From Rhodospirillaceae bacterium (GTDB taxonomy: Bacteria; Pseudomonadota; Alphaproteobacteria; Rhodospirillales; Rhodospirillaceae), in contig JAQWQC010000029.1 in the NCBI GenBank assembly GCA_029245025.1, positions 32,553 through 96,552 on the forward strand: a stretch of DNA of 64,000 bases. Direction: 5' to 3'. Shown one piece after another: positions 1 through 8,959 of the stretch (positions are counted from its first letter, which is position 1; each line of letters begins with the position of its first letter). The notes beneath the pieces are model-generated. The model was not told the DNA's origin, searched no databases, and saw only the letters and a program-made list of their open reading frames with translations. Position numbers and translations under genes: made by a program.

Positions 1-37
1 AGTATTCCCTTCACTCTGAATGTCGTTCTGAGTCACA

Positions 38-622
38 TCATTCATCGGGCGTATCCTGAACCTTGAGGACAGTCTCCCACGGACTATTAGCTTCAATCAT
101 CGCCATGGATTCGGGGATGCCTAATCGACGACAACTTCCAATAGTGTCTCCGCCATCTGCCATCCAAGCTAACGTGTTGCGGTCAATTCGAGTGCCATCA
201 ATGTCAATCGTTGCATCTGCCACACTGAGATAAGCTGTGACTGGAGCAGTAATATTTGGCGGCCCAGTAGTGATGAACTTGAAGACCGTGGCCGGCCGCT
301 TTTCGCTAGTCACCGGATCAAACCACTTGGCAAAATAATCCCATATGGTCGCGATCTGTCCCCAAAAGGTTTTAGTCTCAAAGTAAAAGAGGGTGAACCT
401 CGGAGGGTTGGACGCCGCAGGCTGCTCCGCTGAGCACCGAACGTAGGCCTCACACATGGTACACAGTTCACCAAACTGGCTCATCAACAGGGGGGTGTCG
501 CCCCAATCCGGAGTAGCCATAGAGACAGTTGAGTCTTGAGCGAGAGGTTCGGTTACCGAGGTTCCAAGGACGATGGTAAAGACGAGCGTCCAAGCTGCGA
601 TCGCTCTTCGAAAACATGACAT
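38..622 (-). CDS. Secreted hypothetical protein
   Basis: A 194-residue protein of unknown function. The N-terminus has a Sec-type signal: basic residues (FRRA), a hydrophobic stretch around residues 9-27, then SVTEPLAQ, so an exported mature protein of about 165 residues is likely. The mature part has a cysteine cluster, CTMCEAYVRC, near residues 54-63 and a further Cys in GSCRRLG, which could form disulfides in the periplasm. I do not recognise a family. It is transcribed divergently from the nitrilase-like gene, about 70 bases away. Codon structure and length favour a real gene, but no function can be assigned. Confidence 0.65.
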   Translation of the reverse strand: MSCFRRAIAAWTLVFTIVLGTSVTEPLAQDSTVSMATPDWGDTPLLMSQFGELCTMCEAYVRCSAEQPAASNPPRFTLFYFETKTFWGQIATIWDYFAKWFDPVTSEKRPATVFKFITTGPPNITAPVTAYLSVADATIDIDGTRIDRNTLAWMADGGDTIGSCRRLGIPESMAMIEANSPWETVLKVQDTPDE

Positions 623-691
623 AGCTGACTGTGTCTCCCCCGCCTATAGTATGGCAATTAGACCAAATCGCGATGGAAAGGGACACTAAAA

Positions 692-1783
692 ATGGCACTG
701 CTCTGGAAAGCAACGGCTATGCAGACCAATAACGTTATCGTCAACGCGGCGAAAACCCATGAAGAGGCGATGGCGATCGTCGACAAAAGCATCGACCGTT
801 GGGAAGAACTGATTACCTGGGCGGCTGGGCGCGGAGGCGGCATGAAAAATCTTGTCGTTTTCCCTGAGTTCAATCTGCAAGGCTTTCCACTTGGAGAAAC
901 ATCAGCGGAATGGATAGAGAAAGCATGCTTCCAAATTCCAGGTTGCGCGCCGGTCGAGCGTCTGCAGAAAATTGCTCAGAAGTTTGGAATTTATCTAGGT
1001 GCCAATGCTTATGAAGCGCCTCCCGAATGGCCGGGTCGTTATTTCAACTGTTCTTTCCTGATTGATCCGTCCGGGGATGTCATCCTCAAGTATCGTCGAA
1101 TCTCGACTGCGCAGGCGGCCTCGCCACATGACGTACTTGACGAGTATCTCGACAAGCATGGGATTGAAGGTCTCTTCCCGGTGGCTAAAACAGAGATCGG
1201 CAATATATCGATGATGCCCTGTGGCGAGATTCTATGGCCGGAGACCTCGAGGTGCTTGATGCTGCGCGGTGCTGAGGTGATTTTGCACCCAACGTCCGAT
1301 CATGGGCGCTCGGAAAACATGGCATGGGAGTCTGCGAAGCGCGTTAGAGCCGCTGAGAATATGGTTTACTTCGTCTCGGCGAACGCCGGAAAAATTATCG
1401 GGTCTCCACCGAACGATACTCATGCCGGAAATTCGAAGATCATTGATTTTCAAGGACAGCTGATGGTCGAGAGTGGCGTCGCTGGGGAGTCGATTAATGC
1501 GTCGGCGGTAATCGATATGGATGCCTTACGGCGGGCGCGATGCACTCCTACAGGACCGTTTGGTGTGAATCGATTGGCGCGATTAAGGTCAGAAGCCTAT
1601 GCGCCCGTGTTTAACGACGCCGCATTTTATCCGGTCAATCTCTGGAAGGATAAACCCATGGATTCTAAGAAACGCATCCAAGATGCTTTGATCGACGTGA
1701 TAAAGAAAAAGGTCGAAGACGAGACGTTCAATCCACCCTCGAAAGGGCAGGCACTTGAAGGTTATGATCTTTGGGGGAGCTGA
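692..1783 (+). CDS. Nitrilase-superfamily carbon-nitrogen hydrolase
   Basis: A 363-residue cytosolic enzyme of the carbon-nitrogen hydrolase superfamily, which cleaves nitriles or amides through a Glu-Lys-Cys catalytic triad. The triad is visible: Glu59 in VVFPEF, Lys133 in ILKYRR and Cys177 in MMPCGEI. The family's alpha-beta-beta-alpha core spans about residues 10-290, with a 70-residue C-terminal extension ending GYDLWGS. The residues after the catalytic Cys (GEILWPE) and the length resemble aliphatic amidase or N-carbamoyl hydrolase relatives more than arylnitrilases, but the substrate cannot be read from sequence. The start at 692 follows an AAAGGGA stretch. The DUF1838 gene starts 16 bases after the stop, so the two are probably co-transcribed. 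Confidence 0.85.
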   Translation: MALLWKATAMQTNNVIVNAAKTHEEAMAIVDKSIDRWEELITWAAGRGGGMKNLVVFPEFNLQGFPLGETSAEWIEKACFQIPGCAPVERLQKIAQKFGIYLGANAYEAPPEWPGRYFNCSFLIDPSGDVILKYRRISTAQAASPHDVLDEYLDKHGIEGLFPVAKTEIGNISMMPCGEILWPETSRCLMLRGAEVILHPTSDHGRSENMAWESAKRVRAAENMVYFVSANAGKIIGSPPNDTHAGNSKIIDFQGQLMVESGVAGESINASAVIDMDALRRARCTPTGPFGVNRLARLRSEAYAPVFNDAAFYPVNLWKDKPMDSKKRIQDALIDVIKKKVEDETFNPPSKGQALEGYDLWGS

Positions 1784-1799
1784 TTCTGTGGGGGAACCT

Positions 1800-2651
1800 A
1801 TGAAAAGACGCACATTGATTGCTGGGATGGCAGGCTTGGCGACGGCACCAATAATTGGCCGATCTTCGGTCGCGGCCTTGCCAGAGGTTTTGGACCCTAT
1901 AGATCGCGCACACCTCGGCTTGCTGCAAAAGAAGCTCATTTACTCGGCGGATGATCGACCGCTGATCTGGTGGATTCGTGGAAACAAATATGGATCTATC
2001 AATGGCGCCTTGACGCCTTTGTGGACTCTCAATGTGGTGCTTTTCAAAGCAGTGTCTCACAATGAGGGCGGGACCTTCGATGTGAAATCGATGGAAATCG
2101 TCTATAAAACGGATGTTGAGACAGATGAGCCATTGAGGAAGTGGCGAAATCCTTACAACGGCGAAGTCTACGACGAAGAGCCGTTGATTATGGGGCCACT
2201 TTCGCGAGGGTTCACCAATGAAGGACCGATCAGTCAATCAGAACTTCCTGGCGCTAGCATTCAGCGGGAGGGACACCTTGGACCCGCAGAGATAGCCGGC
2301 GATGATGTTTGGTTGATCTCAGATGCAAACGTGGTGGTTGATCGGGAGGGGCAGCGGAGATTCCGGGCAAATGATTTGTCGACCTACCACGGTAAGGTTT
2401 CAGATGTATTGGATCCGGATCTTCCCAGTGCGCCGTCAACGATGACTGTCCATATCATTCAAAGCTGGCATCCGTGGATGAATATGGGGGATCGTGAGGG
2501 CACTTTGGTGACTCGTATCAGCGGCGCAAAATGCTTTTCCATAGAGGATATTCACCCGCGCATTCTGTCTATGGTGAAGAAGCAACACCCCAAGATCGCT
2601 AAGGACTTTGTTGCGCGCTTGGATGGACCGCCCGAAAACTTTAACCGATAG
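1800..2651 (+). CDS. DUF1838 family protein with Tat-like signal
   Basis: A 283-residue protein that I place in the DUF1838 family from the conserved layout: WIRGNKYG, PLWTLNVVLF, an EIVYKTDVET segment and RNPYNGEVYDE, with an HPWMNMGD motif towards the end. The molecular function of the family is not established. The start at 1800 is preferred over an upstream in-frame ATG at 1755 inside the preceding gene, because GGGGGAA precedes 1800 and the protein then begins MKRRTLIAGMAGL. That is a twin-arginine-like signal with a hydrophobic stretch and a possible cleavage site near SSVAAL. Coupling to the amidase-like gene suggests a shared pathway, possibly an exported partner. The family call is good; the role is unknown. 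Confidence 0.75.
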   Translation: MKRRTLIAGMAGLATAPIIGRSSVAALPEVLDPIDRAHLGLLQKKLIYSADDRPLIWWIRGNKYGSINGALTPLWTLNVVLFKAVSHNEGGTFDVKSMEIVYKTDVETDEPLRKWRNPYNGEVYDEEPLIMGPLSRGFTNEGPISQSELPGASIQREGHLGPAEIAGDDVWLISDANVVVDREGQRRFRANDLSTYHGKVSDVLDPDLPSAPSTMTVHIIQSWHPWMNMGDREGTLVTRISGAKCFSIEDIHPRILSMVKKQHPKIAKDFVARLDGPPENFNR

Positions 2652-2732
2652 AATATTGCAGGTTTAAAGTGGGTTACTCAATCCCTCGGTCGCCCGAACA
2701 AAATGGACTTCCCAGACTAGCTGCAAGTTTCG

Positions 2733-2754
2733 GCGGACCCGTTTTGGGGTCCGC
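2733..2754. terminator. Hairpin between convergent genes
   Basis: GCGGACCC (2733-2740) pairs perfectly with GGGTCCGC (2747-2754) around a GTTTTG loop. It lies in the 127-base gap between the convergent DUF1838 and RNA helicase genes, where a shared terminator is expected. Neither side carries a clean T-run, so intrinsic termination would be weak, and the call rests on stem strength and position. Confidence 0.4.
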
Positions 2755-2778
2755 TCTAAAACGTGGGTTAGATGAGGG

Positions 2779-4233
2779 TTAAGCGGCAGCCCGCTTGATT
2801 TGCGGTTGCCCAGAGCGTTTCCGTTTACGGCGTCGCTTTTGTTTGGCTTCGCCACTACCTTCAGCTTTTCTATTCCCGTCTGACTTTCCAGATTCAGAGG
2901 TCTGCCAGGGCTTGATTTCATGGCCCTTGGCCTCTTTGCCTAGGTCACCCTTCTTTTGGCCTTTGCGGTGGCTTTTGGTGGGCTTGTTCTTCCCAAATTT
3001 CTTGTTGGACTTAGATCCGTCCTTACGGGCATGTTTTGCCGGTGGTGGTGTCGCGCCGCCAGCAAGGCTTCTGCCGATCAGGCGTTCGATATCTCTCAAG
3101 AGATGGCGTTCACTGCTATCGCACAAGGAAATAGCAACGCCCTCATTGCCAGCTCGGCCTGTACGGCCAATGCGGTGCACATAAGCGTCTGGCTGATCGG
3201 GCATGTCGTAGTTGATGACGTGCGTCACATCATCAATATCAAGACCACGTGCTGCGACGTCGGTTGCTACGAGAACCTGTAAGTGCCCCCCTTGAAAGGC
3301 TTCCAGGGCCTTTTTGCGTGCGTTCTGAGACTTATTGCCGTGGATCGCTACCGCTTTTACTCCGCCCTTGTGCAGCTGGCCGTCAAGCCGGTTAGCGCCG
3401 TGCTTGGTCCGGGTAAAGACAATCGCTTTGTAGATGCCGTTGTCGAGTAATTCGAGGAGCGTACTTAGTTTCGCAGGTCGATCAACAAACATGATTTCTT
3501 GCTTAACCGTATCGGCCGTTGTGGACTCAGGGGCAACGTCGACACGCATGGGATTTCGAAGCAGCGTATGGGCCAGTTTAGCGACCGCGGGTGCCATGGT
3601 GGCAGAAAACAACAGGGTTTGGCGCTCGGTGGGCAGTTTTGATGCGATTTTGCGGATATCTGGAATAAACCCCATGTCGAGCATGCGATCGGCCTCATCA
3701 AGAACAAAGGCTTCGACCTCATCCAGGCACACGCGGCCCTGATTGATGAGATCAAGCAAGCGACCAGGAGTGGCGACAAGAATATCGATGCCGCGACCCA
3801 TGGCTTTGATTTGACCCTGTGAGCTAACGCCGCCAAAGATCGTCGTCCGTCGGACATTGAGGTAACGTCCGTAAGCGCCAAAGGACTCATGAATTTGGCT
3901 AGCCAATTCGCGGGTTGGGCTTAGGACAAGGATGCGCGCACATTTGGATGAGACAGCAGCCGGCTTATCATAGAGATGTTGCAGCAAAGGCAGAGCAAAG
4001 GCGGCTGTCTTGCCAGTGCCGGTTTGGGCGCAACCGATTAGATCCCGGCCATCAAGTAGAATAGGGATAGCTTTTTGTTGAATAGGTGTAGGCGTGACGT
4101 AGCCGTCAGCTTTGAGCGCTCTCTGTAGGGGCTGAATCAGTGCCAGGTCAGAAAACTTTTCATTTGGTCTAGATGTCAAAATAATATCTTTCTTGGTGTT
4201 TAAGCCTGTGCCGCCTTCCGCAGGACAGACCAA
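2779..4233 (-). CDS. rhlE: DEAD-box ATP-dependent RNA helicase, RhlE type
   Basis: A 484-residue RNA helicase that unwinds short RNA duplexes using ATP, in roles such as ribosome assembly, RNA decay and cold adaptation. All signature motifs are present in order: Q motif [10 protein letters not shown], Walker [22 protein letters not shown], the DEAD box, SAT, and motif [12 protein letters not shown]. After the two RecA-like domains (about residues 28-385) comes a very basic, low-complexity tail of about 100 residues rich in Lys, Arg and Gly, typical of RhlE-like enzymes and likely to bind RNA. The start is uncertain: the first 15-25 residues before the Q-motif region are not conserved, and a downstream TTG is possible. 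It stands alone, convergent with the DUF1838 gene. Confidence 0.9.
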   Translation of the reverse strand: MVCPAEGGTGLNTKKDIILTSRPNEKFSDLALIQPLQRALKADGYVTPTPIQQKAIPILLDGRDLIGCAQTGTGKTAAFALPLLQHLYDKPAAVSSKCARILVLSPTRELASQIHESFGAYGRYLNVRRTTIFGGVSSQGQIKAMGRGIDILVATPGRLLDLINQGRVCLDEVEAFVLDEADRMLDMGFIPDIRKIASKLPTERQTLLFSATMAPAVAKLAHTLLRNPMRVDVAPESTTADTVKQEIMFVDRPAKLSTLLELLDNGIYKAIVFTRTKHGANRLDGQLHKGGVKAVAIHGNKSQNARKKALEAFQGGHLQVLVATDVAARGLDIDDVTHVINYDMPDQPDAYVHRIGRTGRAGNEGVAISLCDSSERHLLRDIERLIGRSLAGGATPPPAKHARKDGSKSNKKFGKNKPTKSHRKGQKKGDLGKEAKGHEIKPWQTSESGKSDGNRKAEGSGEAKQKRRRKRKRSGQPQIKRAAA

Positions 4234-4450
4234 ATATTAAAGGCGCCGTATTTATGTGAGCGCACACGACCACAGCCCGGCATAAGGCCGGACGCCAAGG
4301 TCAGCACCACTAAGACAGGCGTCAACTTCTATCGGACTGTAGGTGAAAGAGCGGGTCAACCGATGTGCGGGACCAACGCAGGCATTAACAAGCCGACTGG
4401 AAGGATGGTGAATGTATGCGCCTGATTTGCTTAAAAGTCAATAAACTCAA

Positions 4451-4789
4451 GAATATAGGCCAGGGCGGGCCGCTACCGAGATTAGTTTGATCCCGTTACT
4501 CGCAGTAATTAACGGCGCACTGATTCAGGTGGTCATGACAACACGGGTTCTCTACGGCGCATCAAGAAATAATTAGATGCCACCTGTGGTTGGTCGCATC
4601 AATCTTCGGACACAGACCCAAGTTGTGGCTAATGAATTCGTTATTTTCGCTGTTGTTTTTGCATTGTGGCTTCCGCTCGACCCAACTGAAGCCGAAGTCA
4701 TGTATCGTGTGCTGCTATGGGTACCGACTCCCGGGGCAGGGGTTAGCGCTGTTTTTTGCGTGATCAATCTCTTGGTATTAAACCACTAG
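4451..4789 (+). pseudogene. APC-type amino acid permease, 3' fragment
   Basis: One frame reads through 4451-4789 with a single in-frame TAG at 4574 and spells permease-like sequence: IPLLAVINGALIQVVM, then TRVLYGASRNN, stop, then MPPVVGRINLRTQTQVVANE and a hydrophobic VIFAVVFALWLPLD. This matches the pattern of APC-superfamily permeases, in which an NGALIQ helix and an RVLYG motif precede a PRTxTP loop and another helix. The stop sits where a Trp codon (TGG) would fit. The N-terminal two thirds of a normal permease are missing, and nothing recognisable lies between 4234 and 4450. I infer a decayed remnant; the 70-codon ORF starting at 4577 is its tail and not an independent gene. Confidence 0.7.
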
Positions 4790-4815
4790 CGTTGAAAAAA
4801 TATTTGGGCAGGTGC

Positions 4816-4840
4816 AGCAACTTTGTTGCTCAATTTTTTA
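4816..4840. terminator. Weak terminator-like hairpin
   Basis: AGCAAC (4816-4821) pairs with GTTGCT (4825-4830) around TTT, followed on the plus strand by CAATTTTTTA. It lies between the permease remnant and the convergent SUMF1 gene. The six-base stem is short. It could end plus-strand transcription from the remnant or serve both strands. Confidence 0.45.
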
Positions 4841-4845
4841 GCCTG

Positions 4846-5787
4846 CTACTCCAGTTCTCGAGCGACCCGAAAGCCGAATAGATGATAGGATGTGAGCTCT
4901 GGGTCGCGGCCTCTAAAACTGCGCTCCTGCCGCAGCAGCCTGCTACGCCAACTGCCACTGCGTATTGCGCGCTTCTCACATATGCCTTCTACTTCGTACG
5001 CGCTGCCATCGACAGGTTGGTCAGGGTAGAGGACAGGAGAGCAATCCTGAGTCCACTCCCACACGTTACCGATCGTGTCATGCACCCCATAGGCATTTGG
5101 TTTGAATTGACCGACGGCAGCCACCATGGCGTATCCATCCGCGCAGGGCGCCGCCATATCCATACTTGTGCCGCTGCCCGCAATGAGACTGGGATCAGCG
5201 GCAGCTGTTTGGTCAAGGATATTGCCGTACTCGCAAATCTTTGAATCGTCATCACCCCAGAACCATTTTGTGTCGACACCGCCACGGGCGACGTACTCCC
5301 ATTCGGTTTCCGACAGAAGGCGATATCGCTCATCGGTTTGTTCGCTGAGCCAGTTCACATAGTCCTGAGCTTCTGTCCAGTATACGCAAACAATAGGATC
5401 GTTCTCTGCTATGGGTCGATTATAGCCTGGGTCTTCCCAGGTTTGGCCAAAGCGCCGACGGTCGCCCCCCCAGACCCTGCAATCAGACGCTTGATGCCCG
5501 GTGTCTGCCACGAAGGCACGCCATTGACCGACTGTGACCTCGTATTTTCCTGCGGCAAATGGTTTCACAATAGTGGCTGTGCGAATAGGACCGCGGGGCC
5601 GCATTTCGTTGGCGCGCATAGGGTCAATGAAGTCGGAGCCCATTTCAAAAGTACCTGGTGGAATGACCACCATCTCTGGGCATGTTTCGCAGTCTTTAAA
5701 TGCTGGAGCCAGAGATTGGGCTTGAGGGGTCGTGGCGAAAACTAAGCATAACGCGGTTAATACGGTGCAATATCCCAGTTTGGTCAT
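4846..5787 (-). CDS. Exported SUMF1-domain (FGE-like) protein A
   Basis: A 313-residue protein with a Sec-type signal (hydrophobic residues about 5-20, then TTPQAQS) and a formylglycine-generating-enzyme/SUMF1 domain over most of its length. Family landmarks are present: VVIPPGTFEMGS, KYEVTVGQWRAFV, YRLLSETEWEYVARGG, NAYGVHDTIGNVWEWTQDC and FGFRVARE. The segment that carries the two catalytic cysteines in true formylglycine-generating enzymes reads RSGSWRSRLLRQERSFRG, with no Cys, and no sulfatase gene is nearby. It therefore probably does not make formylglycine; SUMF1 folds also occur in PvdO-like and non-catalytic proteins. Paralogue B is divergently transcribed 183 bases away, and both share a CPEMVV/CPEVVV opening to the mature protein. 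Confidence 0.85.
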   Translation of the reverse strand: MTKLGYCTVLTALCLVFATTPQAQSLAPAFKDCETCPEMVVIPPGTFEMGSDFIDPMRANEMRPRGPIRTATIVKPFAAGKYEVTVGQWRAFVADTGHQASDCRVWGGDRRRFGQTWEDPGYNRPIAENDPIVCVYWTEAQDYVNWLSEQTDERYRLLSETEWEYVARGGVDTKWFWGDDDSKICEYGNILDQTAAADPSLIAGSGTSMDMAAPCADGYAMVAAVGQFKPNAYGVHDTIGNVWEWTQDCSPVLYPDQPVDGSAYEVEGICEKRAIRSGSWRSRLLRQERSFRGRDPELTSYHLFGFRVARELE

Positions 5788-5970
5788 AGGAATTAACTCT
5801 CATTATTCATGTTGCCGATTAACAATAACGCGAGACGAGCCGTGGGGCATACGTCTAAGTCGAGGCGACATTCACCGCGCGGACGTTGAGCTAAGACTGA
5901 TTATCGAGGCTTTGCACTTCGCGGGGCCTGATCGTAGGCTCTTGGCCAATTTATTTCTGGGGGATAGAAA

Positions 5971-6927
5971 ATGGTTCGTTGTTCGTATTTAGTGTTAATA
6001 CTCGTTGTGACGGCGGCTGGATCGCCTTTTGCATCTGAAAATTATCGCCCCGGTACATCCTTTAAAGATTGTGAGATTTGCCCTGAGGTGGTGGTACTCC
6101 CCGCCGGTACATTCATGATGGGATCAACATCAGAAGAAACAACCAAAGCGGAGGTCCGCGCTGATGCGGCGGAGCGCGAACAACCTAAGCATGCAGTTAC
6201 TTTCGCCAAACCTTTCGCTATCGGTAAGTACGAGGTCACCCTTGCCGAGTACCGCGCCTTTGTAGAGGCCACCAATCGTCCGGACCCAGATCGTTGCATC
6301 ACTTGGACAGAAGCCACGGATACTTGGGGTGAAGTTGACGGGGCGTCTTGGCAGAACGCAGGCTTTTATCAAGGCGAGAACCATCCTGTGGGGTGCTTAG
6401 ACTTAGAGGATGCGCGAGGCTACAGTGTGTGGTTGTCGGAAATGACTGGCGAGCGGTACCGCGTGCCAAGCGAAGCCGAATGGGAATATGCCGCGCGCGG
6501 CGGCACGGCAACAAATCAATCCTGGGGTGACACGATGGAGGACATGTGTCGTTTTACGAATGCCTCTGATTTAACAAGAGCAGATGTCCATAAAGGTGTG
6601 CGTGATACGCCAACACGGTTTTTCGAATGTCGCGATGGTTACGTCTATACAGCGCCGGTGGGGTCGTTCCCGCCCAACGCCTATGGCCTCTATGACATGG
6701 TCGGCAACATCTGGGAGTGGGTAGAAGATTGCTTCATTATTGGTTACGACGGTGCGCCGTCTGACGGCTCCGTACGATACGATCCCAATAATTGCGACCG
6801 ACTGATTGTCCGCGGAGGAGGGTGGTATGCCCGCAACTGGTTTATGCGCCCGGCGGGCCGCAGTCGGGAATATCCGGAATATCGCTCTACTACTCTAGGA
6901 TTAAGGGTGGTGCGGGAGCTCGACTAG
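5971..6927 (+). CDS. Exported SUMF1-domain (FGE-like) protein B
   Basis: A 318-residue paralogue of the divergent gene on the other strand, with the same design: a signal peptide (VLILVVTAAGSPFASE), a short cysteine-containing lead-in (DCEICPEVVVLPAGTFMMGS), then the SUMF1 domain with KYEVTLAEYRAFVE, YRVPSEAEWEYAARGG, NAYGLYDMVGNIWEWVEDC and LGLRVVRELD. The region equivalent to the FGE catalytic cysteines reads RGGGWYARNWFMRPAGRS and has none. It is preceded by GGGGGATAGAAA, a reasonable ribosome-binding site. Export and the absence of catalytic Cys argue for a periplasmic role other than sulfatase maturation. Substrate or partner unknown. The 183-base gap to paralogue A must hold both promoters. 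Confidence 0.85.
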   Translation: MVRCSYLVLILVVTAAGSPFASENYRPGTSFKDCEICPEVVVLPAGTFMMGSTSEETTKAEVRADAAEREQPKHAVTFAKPFAIGKYEVTLAEYRAFVEATNRPDPDRCITWTEATDTWGEVDGASWQNAGFYQGENHPVGCLDLEDARGYSVWLSEMTGERYRVPSEAEWEYAARGGTATNQSWGDTMEDMCRFTNASDLTRADVHKGVRDTPTRFFECRDGYVYTAPVGSFPPNAYGLYDMVGNIWEWVEDCFIIGYDGAPSDGSVRYDPNNCDRLIVRGGGWYARNWFMRPAGRSREYPEYRSTTLGLRVVRELD

Positions 6928-7021
6928 AACCGCGCGAATTCAGTTTTTTCACTTTCATTATTTCGATAGACGATATCACAGTACTTTCGTTTTCTGTTAA
7001 AGCACATATTAGAATGCTGTC

Positions 7022-7420
7022 ATGACAGATCCGAACCTGCTTGTACTAGAAAGCTATCGGAAAGATTACAAATCGGGAATCTTTTGGTCAGGATACGGTT
7101 ATTTTTTTTAAGGAAGGTGGCTGCGGGGCAAAGGTCTATGTCGTGACCCGTGGGGCTATCGATATAGTAACTAAGACCAATGAGGGTAAGTGAAAAATAC
7201 TAGAATTTTGCGGGGGCGTGAGATGTTTGGGTAGATGCTTCTTCATCTGCGGAAAAAAAAGATCAGCTCATGCGATCTCCAAAGATGGATGCTAATTATT
7301 GGTGGTTGAACAAAACGCCCTAAAGGCGAAACTGGACGAGGCCGATCCTTGAACGGCAAGGGAATTGCTCTGGTGCTAGTAACTGAAGTGCTGCGTCGCC
7401 GAACTACAGGGCGCAGCTAG
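7022..7420 (+). pseudogene. Cyclic-nucleotide-binding-domain protein, decayed
   Basis: This stretch looks empty in a single-frame view but encodes a broken cNMP-binding domain when read across frames. An ATG at 7022 gives MTDPNLLVLESYRKDYKSG. A second frame from 7110 gives KEGGCGAKVYVVTRGAIDIV, matching the family pattern EGDxGxxMYVVxxGxVDI. A third frame gives GREMFG, then RSAHAISKDGC, stop, LLVVEQNALKAKLDEADP, matching the GExFGE and RxAxxxA part of the fold. At least two frameshifts and several stops are needed. The last stop (7418-7420) is four bases from the trpE stop on the other strand. No DNA-binding region is seen, so the ancestor was probably a stand-alone domain of about 130 residues. 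Confidence 0.75.
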
Positions 7421-7423
7421 ACT

Positions 7424-8959
7424 TTATTCGTTGCTGCTGTAGCGACCGGCTTCGTTCGCGGCGCGGATGATCGCCATCGCTTTGTTTTGACTCTCTTGAA
7501 ACTCTGTTTCGGGGTCTGAGTCTGCGACGATGCCGCCACCGGCCTGAATGATTAACTCACCATCTTTAATCAGGGCTGTGCGTAGGGCGATACAGGTATC
7601 TAGATCACCATTTGCCGCAATGTAACCAATAGCACCGCCATAAAAACTCCGGCGCTCAGGTTCCAACTCGTCAATAATTTCCATGGCGCGCACTTTTGGT
7701 GCGCCAGAAACTGTGCCGGCCGGGAATCCAGCCATGAGTGCATCCATCGCGTCGTAGTCGGGACTAAGGTCGCCGTCTACATTGGATACGATGTGCATAA
7801 CGTGGCTGTAGTATTCGATCACCATTTCTTCGGTGACATCGACGGTGCCGGTACGTGTAACTCGACCAACATCGTTGCGCCCGAGGTCAAGTAACATCAA
7901 GTGCTCGGCGAGTTCTTTTGGGTCCTCTAGCAAATCCTTTGCATGCTGTAAGTCTTCGGTTTTTGTTGCGCCGCGCGGACGAGTTCCAGCGATTGGCCGT
8001 ATGGTCACTTTTCCATCGCGTACCCGTACAAGAATTTCGGGGCTGGAGCCAACAATGGAAAAGCTATCGAAGGTTAAAAAGAAAAGAAAAGGAGAGGGGT
8101 TTAAGCGGCGCAGAGATCTATAGAGAGAAAAAGGCGGGTGAATGAATGGTCGCCGCAAACGCTGTGAGGGCACCACCTGGAAGATGTCACCAGCCAAGAC
8201 ATACTCTTTCGCCTTGTCCACCATGACGTGGTAGCCACTCCGACCGACGTTGGAGGTCGGTTCGATAAGATCGTCTGCGTTGCTAACTCCTGAAACCGGG
8301 CGATGGGTGAGCGGCCGATCCAATGTATCGATCACAGATTGCAAGCGCGCGGTCGCCTCTGTGTAGGCGTCCTCTGCACTAGTGCCATTGACTGGCCGCG
8401 CGGGTGTGACAACAGTCATTGTGTCGGCAATGGAGTCAAAAATCACCATTACGGTGGGTCGCATGAACAAACCTTCAGGTATACCGATGGTATCAGGGTT
8501 GTCGTTCGGAATGTCTTCGATCAAACGGATTGTGTCGTACCCCATGTAGCCAATAAGGCCCGCCGCCATAGGGGGGAGCTCCGACGGTAGATCAATCCGG
8601 GACTCCGCGACTAAGTCGCGCAAGGAATCTAAGGTCTGAGTGTCGCAAGCAACGAAGGTAGTGTGAGCGCCAGATGGATCTCTGCTAATTTCAGCTGACT
8701 GGCCGTTGCATTTCCATACAACGTCCGGCTTCAATGAAATGAATGAATAGCGTCCGCGGGTTGCTCCGCCTTCAACGGACTCCAACAATGAAACATAGCT
8801 TTGCTCAGTGCCAAGTTTGATCGTTGCAGAGACGGGCGTGTCCAAATCGGATACAAGCGTTGTCCAAGCGACTTGCGCCTTTCCTGCGTTATAGGTGTCA
8901 GAAAATACAGAGAGGGCGGGAGAAAGGTCCATGTTCGCGTACCACTCGGCTCCGGACAC
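7424..8959 (-). CDS. trpE: Anthranilate synthase component I
   Basis: A 511-residue cytosolic enzyme catalysing chorismate plus ammonia to anthranilate, the first committed step of tryptophan synthesis, with a glutamine amidotransferase partner (TrpG) that is not in this window. The N-terminal anthranilate-synthase domain is followed by the chorismate-binding domain, with PSPFLFFLTFDSFSIVGSSPE, RPIAGTRPRG, LLDLGRNDVGRV, GTVSGAPKVRAMEIIDELEP and QAGGGIVADSDPE. The frame opens with GTG at 8959, overlapping the ppiD stop by one base (TAGTG); an ATG at 8932 is an alternative start. The ppiD-trpE order is common in alphaproteobacteria, and translational coupling is likely. Confidence 0.95.
   Translation of the reverse strand: MSGAEWYANMDLSPALSVFSDTYNAGKAQVAWTTLVSDLDTPVSATIKLGTEQSYVSLLESVEGGATRGRYSFISLKPDVVWKCNGQSAEISRDPSGAHTTFVACDTQTLDSLRDLVAESRIDLPSELPPMAAGLIGYMGYDTIRLIEDIPNDNPDTIGIPEGLFMRPTVMVIFDSIADTMTVVTPARPVNGTSAEDAYTEATARLQSVIDTLDRPLTHRPVSGVSNADDLIEPTSNVGRSGYHVMVDKAKEYVLAGDIFQVVPSQRLRRPFIHPPFSLYRSLRRLNPSPFLFFLTFDSFSIVGSSPEILVRVRDGKVTIRPIAGTRPRGATKTEDLQHAKDLLEDPKELAEHLMLLDLGRNDVGRVTRTGTVDVTEEMVIEYYSHVMHIVSNVDGDLSPDYDAMDALMAGFPAGTVSGAPKVRAMEIIDELEPERRSFYGGAIGYIAANGDLDTCIALRTALIKDGELIIQAGGGIVADSDPETEFQESQNKAMAIIRAANEAGRYSSNE

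Noticed and set aside
2795..3282. Plus-strand ORFs of 129 and 108 codons over the RNA helicase gene
   Set aside because: They are antisense to the basic tail of a well-supported helicase and show no family pattern.
4577..4789. A 70-codon ORF as an independent small membrane protein
   Set aside because: It continues the permease-like frame upstream across one TAG, so it is better explained as the tail of a decayed permease.
4846..6927. Calling the SUMF1 proteins formylglycine-generating sulfatase-maturation enzymes
   Set aside because: The catalytic cysteine positions are not occupied by Cys, and no sulfatase is nearby.
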